A stretch of DNA of 64,000 nt from Sipunculus nudus (GCA_026874595.1 CM049316.1:5036339-5100338), one strand, 5' to 3'. Positions 12,207 to 25,160 are shown, numbered from the stretch's first letter. The notes: a model not told the origin generated them from the letters alone. A program made the numbers and translations.

Positions 12207-12539
12207 TTTCTTCAAATCAGCTGTGAGCGGGCATTAATATGTTCCAACAAGTCTGCTTAGTTTATGTGTTATAAATGTTCATATATATGCTTTCCATATA
12301 TATGTATTCTTTGGTTTACATACTGATAGGTTGGACGACAGAACAGTTGACTAACATCACGTCAGAGAATGCCTGGATTTCCAAAATGTACTGAGCAAGA
12401 TATTCACCCTTGACAGCTGCTTGCATTACTCTAATAAGCACGACTGTTATGTCTTCTGGTTTGTGCCCGGCTTGATTGAATTCAGATATTTATGCAAATA
12501 TTATATGTAACTGATTATCGATGAAACGTTTGGTTTCTT

Positions 12540-12840
12540 CGGCTGGATGTATGGTTCAACGATAGGAGCCCTCATATTAATATAGAGTTTAAACCTACTG
12601 TTATTGATATATTGCTATGTCACTTTCTGACAGCTCCAAGCTCAATGCATATGCCATGCACGCATGCCGTATTTACATGCCTCATCAAGTCTGTGCGTGT
12701 TATATATCTTCAATAACTGGTCGCCTCCATCCCTTTTCAGCAGATATCAAATCCTCATCCTCAAGGTTACATTTACCAGTTATATGTATCCGCCAGCCTC
12801 TGGAAGTATTTAAGAACCAGAAACGACTGACTTTGTGATA
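12540..12840 (-). repeat. Duplicated 5' flank of the intact GPCR
   Basis: This region is conserved with 7350-7700 upstream of the pseudogene copy. Conservation outside the coding part suggests promoter or 5' UTR sequence was carried along in the duplication. No core promoter element was identified. Confidence 0.55.
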
Positions 12841-13489
12841 TCAGGGACGTTCCTGTGGTTTACTGATTAAATGTCGTATGGCGAGCTGCATTCGAACGAA
12901 GCGCAGTGTGTTGTGAGGTGATCAATGCATGCATGTGGGTTGGCTCAGCGGCTGTCATACTGAAAGAAATTAAATATTGATGCAGTATCACATCCGAGTA
13001 TGAATTCCAGTTAATACACAACACAGCTAAAGCACTGGTGGGCGGGTAGACATACAATGTAGGACCTTGAAAGGAGTTAACCTATAAAGCGATTGCTTTG
13101 GTGATATTAGCAGCGTGTTTACAGCTTGTGTTAACGATGCATTACACAAAGGCCAGGCTCTGCTCTGCTGATTGTCTTCTATCAATCTTGGAGGACTATG
13201 TTAATTTAGTGTATTTACTAGTGCATAACACCAGCTGGTTTCAAACACCGGAAGCCTCGTGAAATATCTAATGCCTAATTTGTGAAAAACTTTCACATAC
13301 ATTGAATAATTTTACGTGTACCTCCACTCCTTCTAGTATGCTTATACCACAAATGTGGGACGTTTCTGTAAGGATCTCTTCTTGCACAAGAATGATAAGA
13401 ATGTACCATTGTTAATACGGATCCACTTTCTTTTTTCAAAATCATACTTTTTTTTCCTTGTAAACCGTAATCCCGGTCTCTGTTAATTT

Positions 13490-13537
<48 letters not shown>

Positions 13538-13641
13538 CTCTCCTGCAAAAGAATATGCCATTCTACAATGAATTTTTTTTTGTAGTCATAAGTTCTCTTG
13601 TTAAAACTGTCAATAAAGTTGGGCGTAGATAATAATGTTTA

Positions 13642-13687
<46 letters not shown>

Positions 13688-14025
13688 GTGTTGGGTGACA
13701 CCTGTGAAGTACATCAAAAACGCTCGATTTACGAGTGACCCATCCAATACGAATGCACAACTGATGCAAATTGGTCAGGATTGATATTAGATGTAGGTGG
13801 AATGAATACTTGGCGGCACAGACGGTATAATTTGCTTTAAGGTTTACGACAGCTCCTAGAGTTAAATTATTTCTAGTGATTAACTTAGAATAAAGACGAC
13901 GAGCTCTTCGTGTTTCTTTGGTAACCTGAGTCCACAGGCGCTTACATATAATGACCGTTGTCGGGTATAAGATGTTCCAGGGCAAAATAGGAGAATCTGG
14001 AATTTTGTGCCATAATTACTATAAT
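12841..14025. other. Gene-free stretch with two (TC)n microsatellites
   Basis: (TC)n runs at about 13492-13532 and 13646-13682. The open frame on the minus strand at 13563-13985 is translated microsatellite plus flank and shows no domain. Confidence 0.6.
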
Positions 14026-15690
14026 TCACGGTAGCACACGGCACCACGAGAGCCAAGGATGTGTAGAACGTGGAAATGATACCAGGGCTTCCTATAATCT
14101 ACGGTCACCCATGGCATCACCAGAACCATGAATGGTTAGAACGTGGGAATATTGCCAGATCTTCTTAAAATTCACGGTAGCCCACGACATCACCACAACG
14201 AAGTGTGTGTAGAACGTAGAAATGTAACCATAGATTTATATAATTCACAGTAGCCAACGGCATTATCAGAGCAAAGGATGCGTTTATCGTAGAAATGTTA
14301 CCAGGGTTTCCTATTATTCACGGTAGCTACCGATATCACCAGAGGTAAGGATATGTAGAACGTGGAAATGTTACGAGCGCTCTTTCGAATTCACGGTAGC
14401 CCTGTGCATCACCTGAGACAAGGATGTGTAGAACTTGGAAATTCAGTGCAGGTGATGTGTAGACCGTGGAATTGTGGCCAGGGATTCATATAATTCAGAG
14501 TAGCCCGCGGCATTAAGAGTGTGGAATTATTGCCAGGGCTTCATATGATTCAAGGTAGACCACGGCATCACCTGAACCAAAGATGTATACATCACGGAAA
14601 TGTTACAAGAGCTTCATATAATTCACGGTAGCCTATGGCATCACCAGTGGTAAGTATATGTAGAACATGGGAATGTTACCAGGGCTCCCTTTAATTCACA
14701 GTAGCCCACAGCATCACCAGAGCCAAGGATGTGCAGAACGTGGAAATGTTACCAGAGTTTACTATCGTTCACGGCAGCCCACGGCATCACCAGAACCAAT
14801 GATGTGTAGACTGTGGAATTATTGCCAGGACTTCATATAAATCACAGTAGCCCACGACATCACCGGTCCCAAAGATGTAAATATGGTAGAAATGTTACCA
14901 GAGCTTCTTATAAATCAATTAAGCCTACGGCATCACCTGAGGCAAGGATTTGTAGAACTTGGAAATTTAAGATATTCACTTTCTGCATCAACACTGCTGT
15001 AAAAAAAGATAAACTAGTGCAAAAGGAGTTCAACCACAAGATGTCCTTATTCTGGACAGAGACTCTGTACCCCCAACTTATACAGCCACCAACGAAATAG
15101 TCAGACCAATAGAGGTTGTGGATATATTCATACTGGAAAGGATATGTAGAAGGTGGAATTATTACCAGGGCTTCCTTTAATTCACGATTGCCCATGGCAT
15201 CATCAGAGCCAAGGATGTGTAGAACTTGGAAATGTTACCAGATTTTCCTATCGTTACCAGCAGCCACGGCATCACCAGAACCAATGATATGTAGACTGTG
15301 GAATTTTTGCCAGGATTTCATATAACTCACGGTTGCCCACGGCATCACCTGAACCAAAGATGTGTATATCGTGGAAATATTACCAGGACTTCTTATAATC
15401 ACGGTAGCCTATGGCATCACCAGAGAAAAGGATAAGTAGAACGTGGAAATGTTACCAGGGTTTATTTCTAATACACGGCAGCCCACGGCATCACCTGAGG
15501 CAAGGATTTGTAAAACTTGGAAATTCAAGATATTCACTGTCTTCATCAACAATGCTGTAACGAAGATAAACTGGTGCATCAGAAGTTCAACCTCAAGATG
15601 TCCTTATTCTGGACAGAGACTCTGTACCATCAAATTCTACAGCAACCAACGAAATAGAAAGTCAGACCATTACAGGTTGTGGATATTCAT
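14026..15690. repeat. Degenerate tandem array, unit about 73 bp
   Basis: About 18 imperfect units, each with TTCACGGTAGCCCACGGCAT, CACCAGAGCCAAGGATGTG, TAGAACGTGGAAATGTTACC and AGGGCTTCCTATAA in order. Most units are 72-74 bp; two are shortened. A higher-order copy is visible: four or five units plus a non-repeat tail (GATATTCACT ... CAGAGACTCTGTACC ... GGTTGTGGATAT) occur at about 14690-15125 and again at 15180-15690. Since 73 is not a multiple of three, the frame changes with each unit and the array is not a coding repeat. Confidence 0.92.
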
Positions 15691-16179
15691 ACTGATTTGA
15701 TAATCCCTGTATCCACATGCCTTGATCTCATTGATATGATAACTCCATCTTGTGGATGCAAACTCCCGCACAATTGTTGAGTTGTTTCAGATTTTGGATA
15801 CTTCGTTCTTCGCCTGGAATACATCCTCAAGCAAAAACCGTAACATATATTTTTTGTTTTAACTTAACGGACAGGCTTCTCCTACCTTTGATATTTCATG
15901 TATCCTTTCCGTATGTATTATGGACTTCCGGCATGACGGCAATATATGAAATCAGTTCGAAATTTAGCTAAAGATATGTCCAAATTCGGTCAAGGTATCG
16001 AAAGGTAAGCTGAATACGACGTCAAATATAAGTAAAGCCAGAAAAAGCTGTAAATCCCCATCATGGACGATAAAAGGGAACATATTAGCCTAAGTTATCG
16101 CCCATGGACATCCATTGCTAGTACTGGCCGTCAGCTCGTCGGTTACCACTGCGGAAACAACTGCAGCAAAGCAGTTAAT

Positions 16180-19100
16180 GACAGGCTTAAAAACTGACAT
16201 TCAGAAAGAACTCCAGGAAAGCAGGAAAGATATCATATAAATACGTAAATAATTTCAAAAACAAAAACAAATGAAGTTGACATGGTAGAGCGAACATCAG
16301 GACAACATCAGGATCAGCTGTGTGAAGCGTCTCAAAAATGAAAACACAAATGACATTGAGATAAGTGTTGCAAAGGCCATGATTGTAAATGTGAAAAATG
16401 AAAAAATCAGTACGTGTCAGACACAAACTGCCAGGCTAGGAGAGAAAAAGCTATCACTGCTAAATTTGTGAGAGGAGACAAAAACTTTGATCATGGAAAA
16501 CAAAAGGAAGCTGAATATACGAACGCTTACAAACATCTCTACATAAACGAAGATCTGACCCCGCTTTGAAACAACCTTATGCATGAACTCAACAAATATG
16601 ACAACATCAAGAGGATATGGACCATCGGCGGGAGAATATTCTGCATGGCCATAGAGCAAGGCAGAAAGGTCAAGAAAATGATTGATCACCAGAGGACTTG
16701 CACAAGGTTGGATGGTTAGAAAATAAGGCTATGGGACTTGGACTTTATAAATTATGACAGGTTTGAGTCTTATCACAAAGACACCACTGTTATTGTCTAT
16801 TCAGATAGAAGACCTACTGATGAAAATAAGGTATTGTCACATTATCAAAATGATTTATTAACATGAACTGTCCTGTAATAAAACAGAATAATGTGCCCCT
16901 TAGGTGCTTAGGTCAAAATGTTTATGGTTTGAAAAGTAAATCGACTTTATTATACGAATATGCCAAGGATTTTGACTTGGTTTATGTGAATCAAAAACAG
17001 ACCATGTTAAAAACCACTTTATTCTCTCATTTGTTCCACTAAATATGCCAAGAAAATGCAACTATCACAGGTTTGGTGGAATCCATAGAATATGTTTATG
17101 AGTGAGGGGAAAATTCATGTTATGTCAAACACATGTTCAGAGAGTAAATTATTGGTAAAACTTGACAGGAAAGCGTTAGGTTTAGAATGCATCATTGGTA
17201 TATTTTTTTCTGTGATCATTCTGTACATTTCCAAAAAAGTGTATTTGAAAATTTATTTGAGGCTATTGTGCATCTCAAAAATAGACATGACATTCTCATT
17301 TTAATGATTCGTGATTTCAATTCTAGAAATGATTTATTTGATGATTTTGAAAGTAAAGATGAATTAGCAAAATAACACTTGGTAAAGTATGATGATTTAT
17401 TTTTATCAAGAATTAAGCTTGAAAGTATAGGAATTAAAACCAGCCGGTGTAATATGGACGATCATTTAACAAAAATGGCCGAAGATTGATTTTTACAAAA
17501 GTAAAATTCAATAGCAGGATAGACAATGATCCAAATGTCGCATGTACATGCCAGTAAAAAAATAATTTTATTGATTATGAGGCAACAAAGTACATAAAGA
17601 CAAAGAATACAAATAAAAAAATATAGAAAATATGATAACAAAACATGGTCTAAAAAGAGTCAAAAAGAAGAATACTTTCAAATTCAAAATAAATTAAGAA
17701 ATGGAAACACTCATGTTGCAAAATCACAAAAAGCCAAAGAATACATGAATTTTATTAGAGGAGTATATAAAACGTCCTGTACAATGCACAACAAACTGAA
17801 AAACCTAAGATGCAGAGATCCCAAATAGTACTAAAAAATCGTAACAAAGCTAACTCCACAAAGAACAAGTCAGGAGATGTAGACACATTTGCAGAACATT
17901 TTAAGAAACTAAACCTGACTAAAAATGTAAAGAATGTTGAGATGGTTGACACATTAGGTTACACAAAAGTATTCTTTAAACGAATATATTAAGAATAACA
18001 TTACTATGGAAGAATTGGAACCATTAATCAGAAATCTAAAAGAATAAAGCATACGATAATGATAATAACGTGAATGCATTCATAAAAAAATGCCCCAAAG
18101 AAATGTTAGAACTGATTGTTGCATTTATTAAAAATGTTTTTCACAGTGGAGAATCCCAATGTATTGGTGTATTGGTATCAACCAACCAATATATAATAAC
18201 AAAGGCCATGCCAGTGAAATAGACTGTTTGGGAAAACTATTCGCAGCCATATTAAATGCAACGTTAAAAATGTATAGAGGCCTGGAATACATTTGAACGA
18301 ACCAACAGGATTTAGGGAGGGTTACTCAACTGTTGACCATAATTTTGTTCTTCATTCCTGGACTGCATTGTACATGTATAATAAGAAACAGAATATATTG
18401 TTCATTCATATTCACGAATTATGAAAAACTTTTGGATATAATTGTTATATCATCACTAAGGAGTTAACTATCTAGCAATGGGATACATTGTAAAGTCATT
18501 ACTGTAATTTACAATATGTATAACAATGCAAAATCATGTGTACAAATGGGGAAATGTCAGATTTCTTCACTTACAATATTTGTGTGTATCAGAGTGACAA
18601 CCTGTCACTACCACTCTTTGCTATATCTAAATGACTACGAGTTTCCTATTAGTCGATGATATAGAGGCCTGGGTTTTCTAGCAGATAAAATTAGAGACGA
18701 CCTCAGTAAAGATGACATAGAAGTATTTCTTAGAATGTATGTATTACTATACGCTGATGACACTGTTGTAATGGCCTAGGCTGCTGAAGAACTGCAGACA
18801 GCTCTGACTATTGTATACAGTTATTGTATTTTTATCCTACCTCTTTTCGGGAATGACACTCTGGAGGTAGTGGAGGATTTTGTTTATCTGGGTACAACAT
18901 TAACCCTCAACGGTTTGTTCAACAAAGTCGTAAGTAAACAGGTCAGCAAAGCTTCATTAGTTATGTAGTCAAAACACAGAAGTACAGAAACGTAATTTGC
19001 CAGTTTAAATACTTTGTGAACTGTTTGATTGGTTATTCCATTCCCACTACATGTATATGATAATAAAATACGGAGGTTCAAAAATTTGGACCCCATCAAA

Positions 19101-19500
19101 AGGTTTCCGAAAAAGTTTTTTTTTTAACTTACTAATTGTAAATAGAAACGCGGCAAATTGTATGGTCTACGGGGAATTAGGTAGAATGCCCATTAACAAC
19201 ATCGAAAGAAGAATGACCAACTAGTGGAACATAGGATTAAGCACAATTAATCATGCATCATGTTTAATCTTCAAGAAAAAAATTATGACAAATTAATTTA
19301 AACCAAAATGGACATCAGAGTTCAAATGTTTTCGATCAATGTAGGACACTGGTAATGTTTAAAAATGGTTAAAGAGGAGTACTGAATAGGCAAAGAGAAC
19401 TGTCAGGAAAATTATGTAATAGTTACAGGATATTTAAGCAGACCTTTGGTTTGGAAAAAAATTTTAACCTAACACGCAGCACATATAGATAGTCTTGGTT
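16180..19500 (+). mobile_element. Decayed non-LTR retrotransposon (LINE), near full length
   Basis: The pieces lie in the expected order on the plus strand with many stops. (a) ORF1-like end at about 16535-16720: LYINEDLTPL, then NIKRIWTIGGRIFCM. (b) Endonuclease at about 16890-17375: NVYGLKSK at the start, LGLECIIG in the middle and IRDFNSRND in place of the usual GDFNSRT. (c) RT at about 18090-18820: PTGFREGYSTVDH, and a YADD catalytic box at 18750-18761 followed by TVVMA and a stop. (d) C-terminal part at about 19120-19250: GELGRMPINNIERRM. This fits an APE-endonuclease LINE of animal type; the clade is unresolved. It is clearly inactive. Confidence 0.88.
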
Positions 19501-20720
19501 AAATGATCTTGATATTAGCCCGAAAATATCTCGGGAGAATATGAATTTGGACGAGGAGTTCCGAGTGGTCCGGATCCATGTTGTCCTTCATGTTTGTATA
19601 CAGTGGTTGCCTCGAAGCCACTGAAGTAGCGTGTCTTGTGCACAAGGAATTGCTGGATCCTACCATCGCCTCAATAGATATTGACCCTGTGCGGAGATCG
19701 GTAAAGCTGATGGTAGTTTGATGGTAAATTTGATCCAACATCACCATAATTGCAAACATACTTTTTTTCATAACTTTGGATCATAATGTAACTGAAAATC
19801 GATGTTTATCTTTCGCCCTCTTGGATAAATGGCGGCCATATTAAAACCAGGGTTTTATATATAACTGAAATGTTGTACTTTTAATAATGAATGAGATAAT
19901 TTGCATAGATTTCCATATTTGGATGAATTAGTGGAATTAATTATATTTTCGGGTACATTATTTCAAATTTGATCAGATATAACGTATGTCTATTTAAAAT
20001 CTTATATTTTAAAATAATAAAATGTAGATTAATTGTGCAAATTAGACAAAATATTGAGATTAAATGTAGTGGTTTTTTCATAGGAACATCATAACGGAAA
20101 TAGTTGCTTAATAATTCACATATAAGCGGTAATATGTCAACTCTCTCTCTGTAACGCAAGGCCGCTTGCATTTACTATTTACTCCTCCATTTTGTAAAGT
20201 TAAAAAACAGGTTTAATTGATAATATGTCAACTCTCTCTATAACCCAAGGACGCTTGCATTTACTATTTACTTTCCCTCCATTTTGTACAGTTCAATAAT
20301 AGGTGTCTAGACACTTGCGATGAAATAATATATAATCAATATAATAAATTTATAATAATATGATTTAACGTACATTTTCATACTGGTAATGTTTAAGTGA
20401 TTGCAAATGTGATCACATCATGTATCAATCTGTAGCAAATAAAATAGTTATATGATGAAGCTAATTGCGTGAATGTTACTTATGGTTAGAGAAGTATACT
20501 GCATCATTAATAGAACGCTGCAAACTTGGACAAAATAGACATGTACTTGACCATTTATTCAGAACAGTTCAGTTTCCAGGGGTAAACTAAGGACGTACAA
20601 CATTCATACACTATCATACTAAATATCAGACATTAAGATTAGAATTTGATATAGAGTTTGATAAAGGTCAGGGTAAGGAAACAAAAAACCTGATGACCTG
20701 AGGTCACGCGCTTGCCGGAA
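19501..20720. other. No gene recognised; short local repeat
   Basis: Two copies of GATAATATGTCAACTCTCTC- and TTGCATTTACTATTTACT-like blocks occur at about 20120-20190 and 20217-20290, a local tandem duplication. No domain-bearing open frame. Confidence 0.5.
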
Positions 20721-20929
20721 ATGATGTAAAGTTAGTCAGATGAACGAGCAGTATAAAAGTGAAAGAAAATAATCCATAGTTTGTGAAGAAAGAAACAATA
20801 TTAACAAAGTTCTAAAGAAAATAAGATTTTGATATATTTTGATCACCTTGTCCTAGACCTTTGACTTATTTGAATAATAAACATAGGACTTCCAGATATC
20901 ATCATGATATATGACAAGTGTAATTAACA

Positions 20930-21960
20930 AAACGATTCCTTCAAAACTGTCCAGTAGAATGCTACATGTGAGACGCAAGCACCTGGAAGCAGGCGAAATT
21001 GAGGACAACTGACAAACAGACAAACATACTGACAAACTGACCCAAGATTGAGACCAGTTGACTTAATCATGTGATGGAGAAACCTCAGAGGAAAATAATA
21101 AGCTATAGTTTATGTAAATGAGGTTTATACTTTTGGAGATATGGCCAAAAAATGATATGTTGTGGAAGTTTGAGTGCACCGCCCCCTAGCGGCCTTATCT
21201 GGAAAATGAAAAATTCGTTTCGAGATTTTAGTGTAAGACATAAGATGTAATAGTTTTAAAAGGATTCTTTCAAAACTGTGGCCTGTAGAATGCTATATGT
21301 GAGACGCAACAACCGGCAAGCAGGCGAATTTGAGGACAACTGAGAAACAGACGGACACACAGACAAAGTGACTCAAGAATCAAGATTGAGACCAAATGAA
21401 TACACCAGGTTTTTGGAAAGACCCAGAGGAAGAAAATAAGCTATAGTTTATGTAAATGAGGTTTATAGTTTTGGAGATATGGCCAAAAAATGATATGTTG
21501 TGCAAGTTTGAGTGCACCGCCCCCTAGCGGCCAATTCTGGAAAAGGAAAAATCTGTTTCGAGATATTAGTGTAAGACATAAGATGTAATAGTTTTAAAAG
21601 GATTCTTTCAAAACTGTGAGCTGTAGAATGCTATATGTGAGACGCCATAACCGGTAAGCAGGCGAGTTTGATGAAAACTGAGAAACAGACAGACACACTG
21701 ACAAAGTGACTCAAGATTGAGTCAAAATGACTCCACCAGGATTTAGAAAAGACTCAGAGGAAGAAAATAAGCTATAGTTTATGTAATTGAGGCTCACATT
21801 TTTGGAGATATCGCCAATACATGATATGTTGGGGAGGTTTGCATACAGCGCCACCTAGCAGCTGCATTCAAAAAATGGAAAAACTGTTTCGAGATAATAG
21901 TGTAGGACTTACGCTATGTCAGTTTCAAAAAGATTCCTGCAAAACTGTGACCTCCAGGGC
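20930..21960. repeat. Tandem repeat, three units of about 335 bp
   Basis: Three consecutive units share, in order, ATTCnTTCAAAACTGTnnnC, GTAGAATGCTA, TGTGAGACGC, a GACAGACACACTGACAAA block, AAGCTATAGTTTATGTAA, GATATGGCCAAAAAATGATA, GCCCCCTAGCGGCC and CGAGATnTTAGTGTAAGACA. The GCCCCCTAG cores are at 21181, 21519 and about 21850, giving periods near 338 and 331 bp. Unit 3 is the most diverged. Confidence 0.88.
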
Positions 21961-24030
21961 AAGATTACTGAAATCTCGAAATATCTCGTTTGACGAGATA
22001 TTATACGATATATCGCGAGACCTGTAATAAAATCTTGCAGTACTTGTTAAATGCTACCTGATGCAAAAAACTAGACCACTCTAGCTGTAAAACTGCCAAA
22101 GTTAGAAAAATAAGGCCCCTTATTTTCGAATATCATGACTTTTTCCCAAAAATTCGTAACCATGGTTACGGCAAATTTGAGTCAGCTACACACCAGATGA
22201 CTGGCCTTGGAATGACGTTTATAATGAGCTATGTTTGAAGAAGATACGACTAATAGTGACAAAGATATGAAGAAAACACCGTTTTGAGAAGTTTTGATGA
22301 CCTTGACCTTGACCTTTGACCTTTATTGACCAAAAACAACAGGCTTCTTGCATTTTTGATTATCTATAAAGTGTGTAAGTTTGAAAGTGATTGGTGCAAA
22401 ATTGAGACCTGTAGAGAGATGACAGACAAACAGACAGACATCCGCGACTGACCACCCAGCTTGCGAAAATCGAAGATTTCCGGCAAGCAATAAAGTTGTG
22501 ACTGTGCCTCCAACATGTATGATAATAGACAGGGCCCGGAAAGGCCGTCACGCACCGCTGCACACGCCGGCCGCCCACCGTAGGGACCCTGCTGGCACTT
22601 GCGGCGACGGCACGTGACTTCGTGGTTTGGTGAAACACGGCGCGAGATTTGACGAGACTTACAATGTGACCCCTGAATGTGACTGCGAGTGTCAGCCGCT
22701 ATCCAGCGCTGCAAACCATGTGTCTGTGGCGTAAAAAATGACAGAATTATAGGCATTTCTTTGAATGGTCACGTGTTCTCGTTTCACGAGAAACGGTGCG
22801 AGATATGACGAGACTTGCGATTGAATGGCTTAGAACTAGAGGGATGCTGTCTAACGCCAAATACCAGACCTTTCTATCGCAAATATCAACAGAGACAGAA
22901 GCTGGAAAACTCCGAATTTTCAGATTGTCAAGTTTTACCCCAAAATTTGGTAACCATGGTAACGGCAGCACAAAGCAAGATGTGCGAAGGGATAAGCTAA
23001 TGTTCCTAGTTTCAGATACGACCAAAAAATGGTGTCACGTTTAATATTTTTTGAGATATTGCAAAAAAATGATATGTTACAGTGTTTCAGGTACCACGCC
23101 CCCTGGTGGCTATTTCCAAAAAATGAAAAACTGATTTCGAGATATTTATAAATAACACAAAATATATCAATTTCAAAGCCATTGTTAAAAAAAATGCAAC
23201 CTGTAGGTCATATTTAATGAAATCTCGAAGACTCTCGTTTGACGAGAAACGGTGCGAGATTTTGCAAGATTTTTGATTGGATCACCGAGAACTCACCAAG
23301 GGCTACAAGATGCAAAAAAATTGACCTCTCCAGCATAAAAACTGACAGAGTTAGAAGCTGAAAACTGCATATTTTCAAAATTCAAAAGTTTTACCCCAAA
23401 AATAGAGAAATCTGGCAATAGCGCACTTTGGCACCTATGCGCAAAAATAAGCCCATGGACCCCAGTTGAAGGTGCTGTGATGGAAATGGCCCAATGTTTA
23501 ATAGTTCTGGAGGTATAGCACCAAAACAAATTTTCATGTTTTTTCATCTGCAACGCCCCCTGGCGGCCAATTCCAAAATCTGAAAAAAACAATTTCGAGA
23601 TATTCTTGTGTTACATAAAATATCTCAGAATCAGTACGATTGCTGCAAATTTGAAAAATATCATGAAAATTCCATGATTTCTCCCCAAAATTGCGTAACC
23701 ATGGTAACAGCAAATTTAAGTAAGCTACTATCAAAAGAAAGGCCAGGTGATGACGAAAAAAATGAGCTATTGCAGAAGTGGATAAGCCTATTTATGGCGA
23801 AGTTATAGTGCAGAAACCGTTAACCATACCTGTCGTGACCTTGACCCTTGACCTTGGAGCAATGTTGACCAAAAACAATAGGCTTCTTGCATTTTTGATT
23901 ATCTATAAAGTGTGTAAGTTTGAAAGTGATTGGTGCAAAATTGAGACCTGTAGAGAGATGACAGACAAACAGACAGACATCCGCGACTGACCAACCAGCT
24001 TGCGAAAATCGAAGATTTCCGGCAAGCAAA
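21961..24030. repeat. Nested repeat cluster related to the 335-bp units
   Basis: A composite of repeated modules. The palindromic CTCGTTTGACGAG or its variant occurs at 21985, 22778 and 23234. GTAACCATGG occurs at 22156, 22950 and 23695, and the GCCCCCTGG core at 23098 and 23555. There is also a nearly identical direct repeat of about 190 bp at 22298-22492 and 23833-24029, running from TGACCTTGACC through GGCTTCTTGCATTTTTGATT to GATTTCCGGCAAGCAA. No coding sequence is supported. Confidence 0.85.
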
Positions 24031-25160
24031 AATAACCAAAAGGTATTTATCCGCATATTATATTTAACAATATATTTGCCTTTTAAGACTTTTAATATTC
24101 ATACACATGGTTGAATATAAGTGCTGGTGTGTTATATAGCCCAGATATATCAATCGATGCAAGAGGACACAGATAATAATCCATAGCTTTGACAAGAATC
24201 AATAATCAATGTAATTGATATTTGTTATGATTATTGATTGCCCTGAGAATAATCGAAATAAAAGAACATGATCAAAGGTATAAACTACACACATCCTTAC
24301 ACCTGAGAAGGGTTAAATATTCATTCTCTTTCAGCAAGACATCATCAAAAATGAGTTTGACACCTGCTACACCTCACAACCGCTAATGTATATATGGTAT
24401 AATATTGGAGCATAAATTAAATATTTCCTTAAACTGGTGCAAAGTTTATTTAAATAGTATAATGTTGTCGATACATGCAAAATGAGTTTCTCAACATCAA
24501 AGACCCTTGGATAAATATGCTGAGCGTTTATTTCGCACAAAAACATGATGATCATTGTTTAACCCGTCGCTCCTATATACATATGTTAATTAGGTAATTA
24601 TACATTCAGTGGTCTACTGAAGGGTAAAACTAGTTTAAACGAGGCATCTTGACATAGATAACCAACGGAAGCACTATTTCATAGTACACATCATAACCTC
24701 AACGATAAACATGGTTACATCCGTGGCTCATTAGTTTTGAAATGATTGTATAATAATCATAATTGTTTATTCACCGGACAACTAGGGGATGACCAATCAC
24801 AAAAATGTTACAATCCGTGGTATTATGCCCAGTAGAATTATTTCGCGGGCTAGTGTTTGTCTGTAACTTTCGAGCAATATGAGATGATTTGCCACAAAAC
24901 GTTCACTTATGATTGTTGTTTGCCGCCATTCACGCCTCTTCCTGGGCCAAAGTGAGACCATTTTAGACATGTTTCATCTCGAAGCAAATCCCTGATATGT
25001 TTGCTCCGTGATGATTTCAAGAATTAAAAAAATAAAGAAATTATATTGAGAAACTAAATAGTCTCATAATTAAATATTATGTATATTTAGAAATGGTGAT
25101 TAACAGAATTTCGAGCAAAAACAAAACCAAGCAGTAGTGGAAAAAGTAGTCTTCTCCAGT
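24031..25160. other. No gene or strong repeat recognised
   Basis: AT-rich flank downstream of NUDT19 copy 1. No domain-bearing frame or tandem structure seen. Confidence 0.5.

Noticed and set aside
12207-12215. Upstream TTG start for the GPCR (three extra residues)
   Set aside because: Animal translation would use the ATG at 12206. The same reasoning moves the NUDT19 copy 1 start to 27651.
13563-13985. 140-codon minus-strand frame
   Set aside because: Includes a translated (GA)n microsatellite; no family resemblance.
22360-22756. Overlapping minus-strand frames in a GC-rich patch
   Set aside because: They overlap repeat modules present elsewhere in the cluster and contain no domain.
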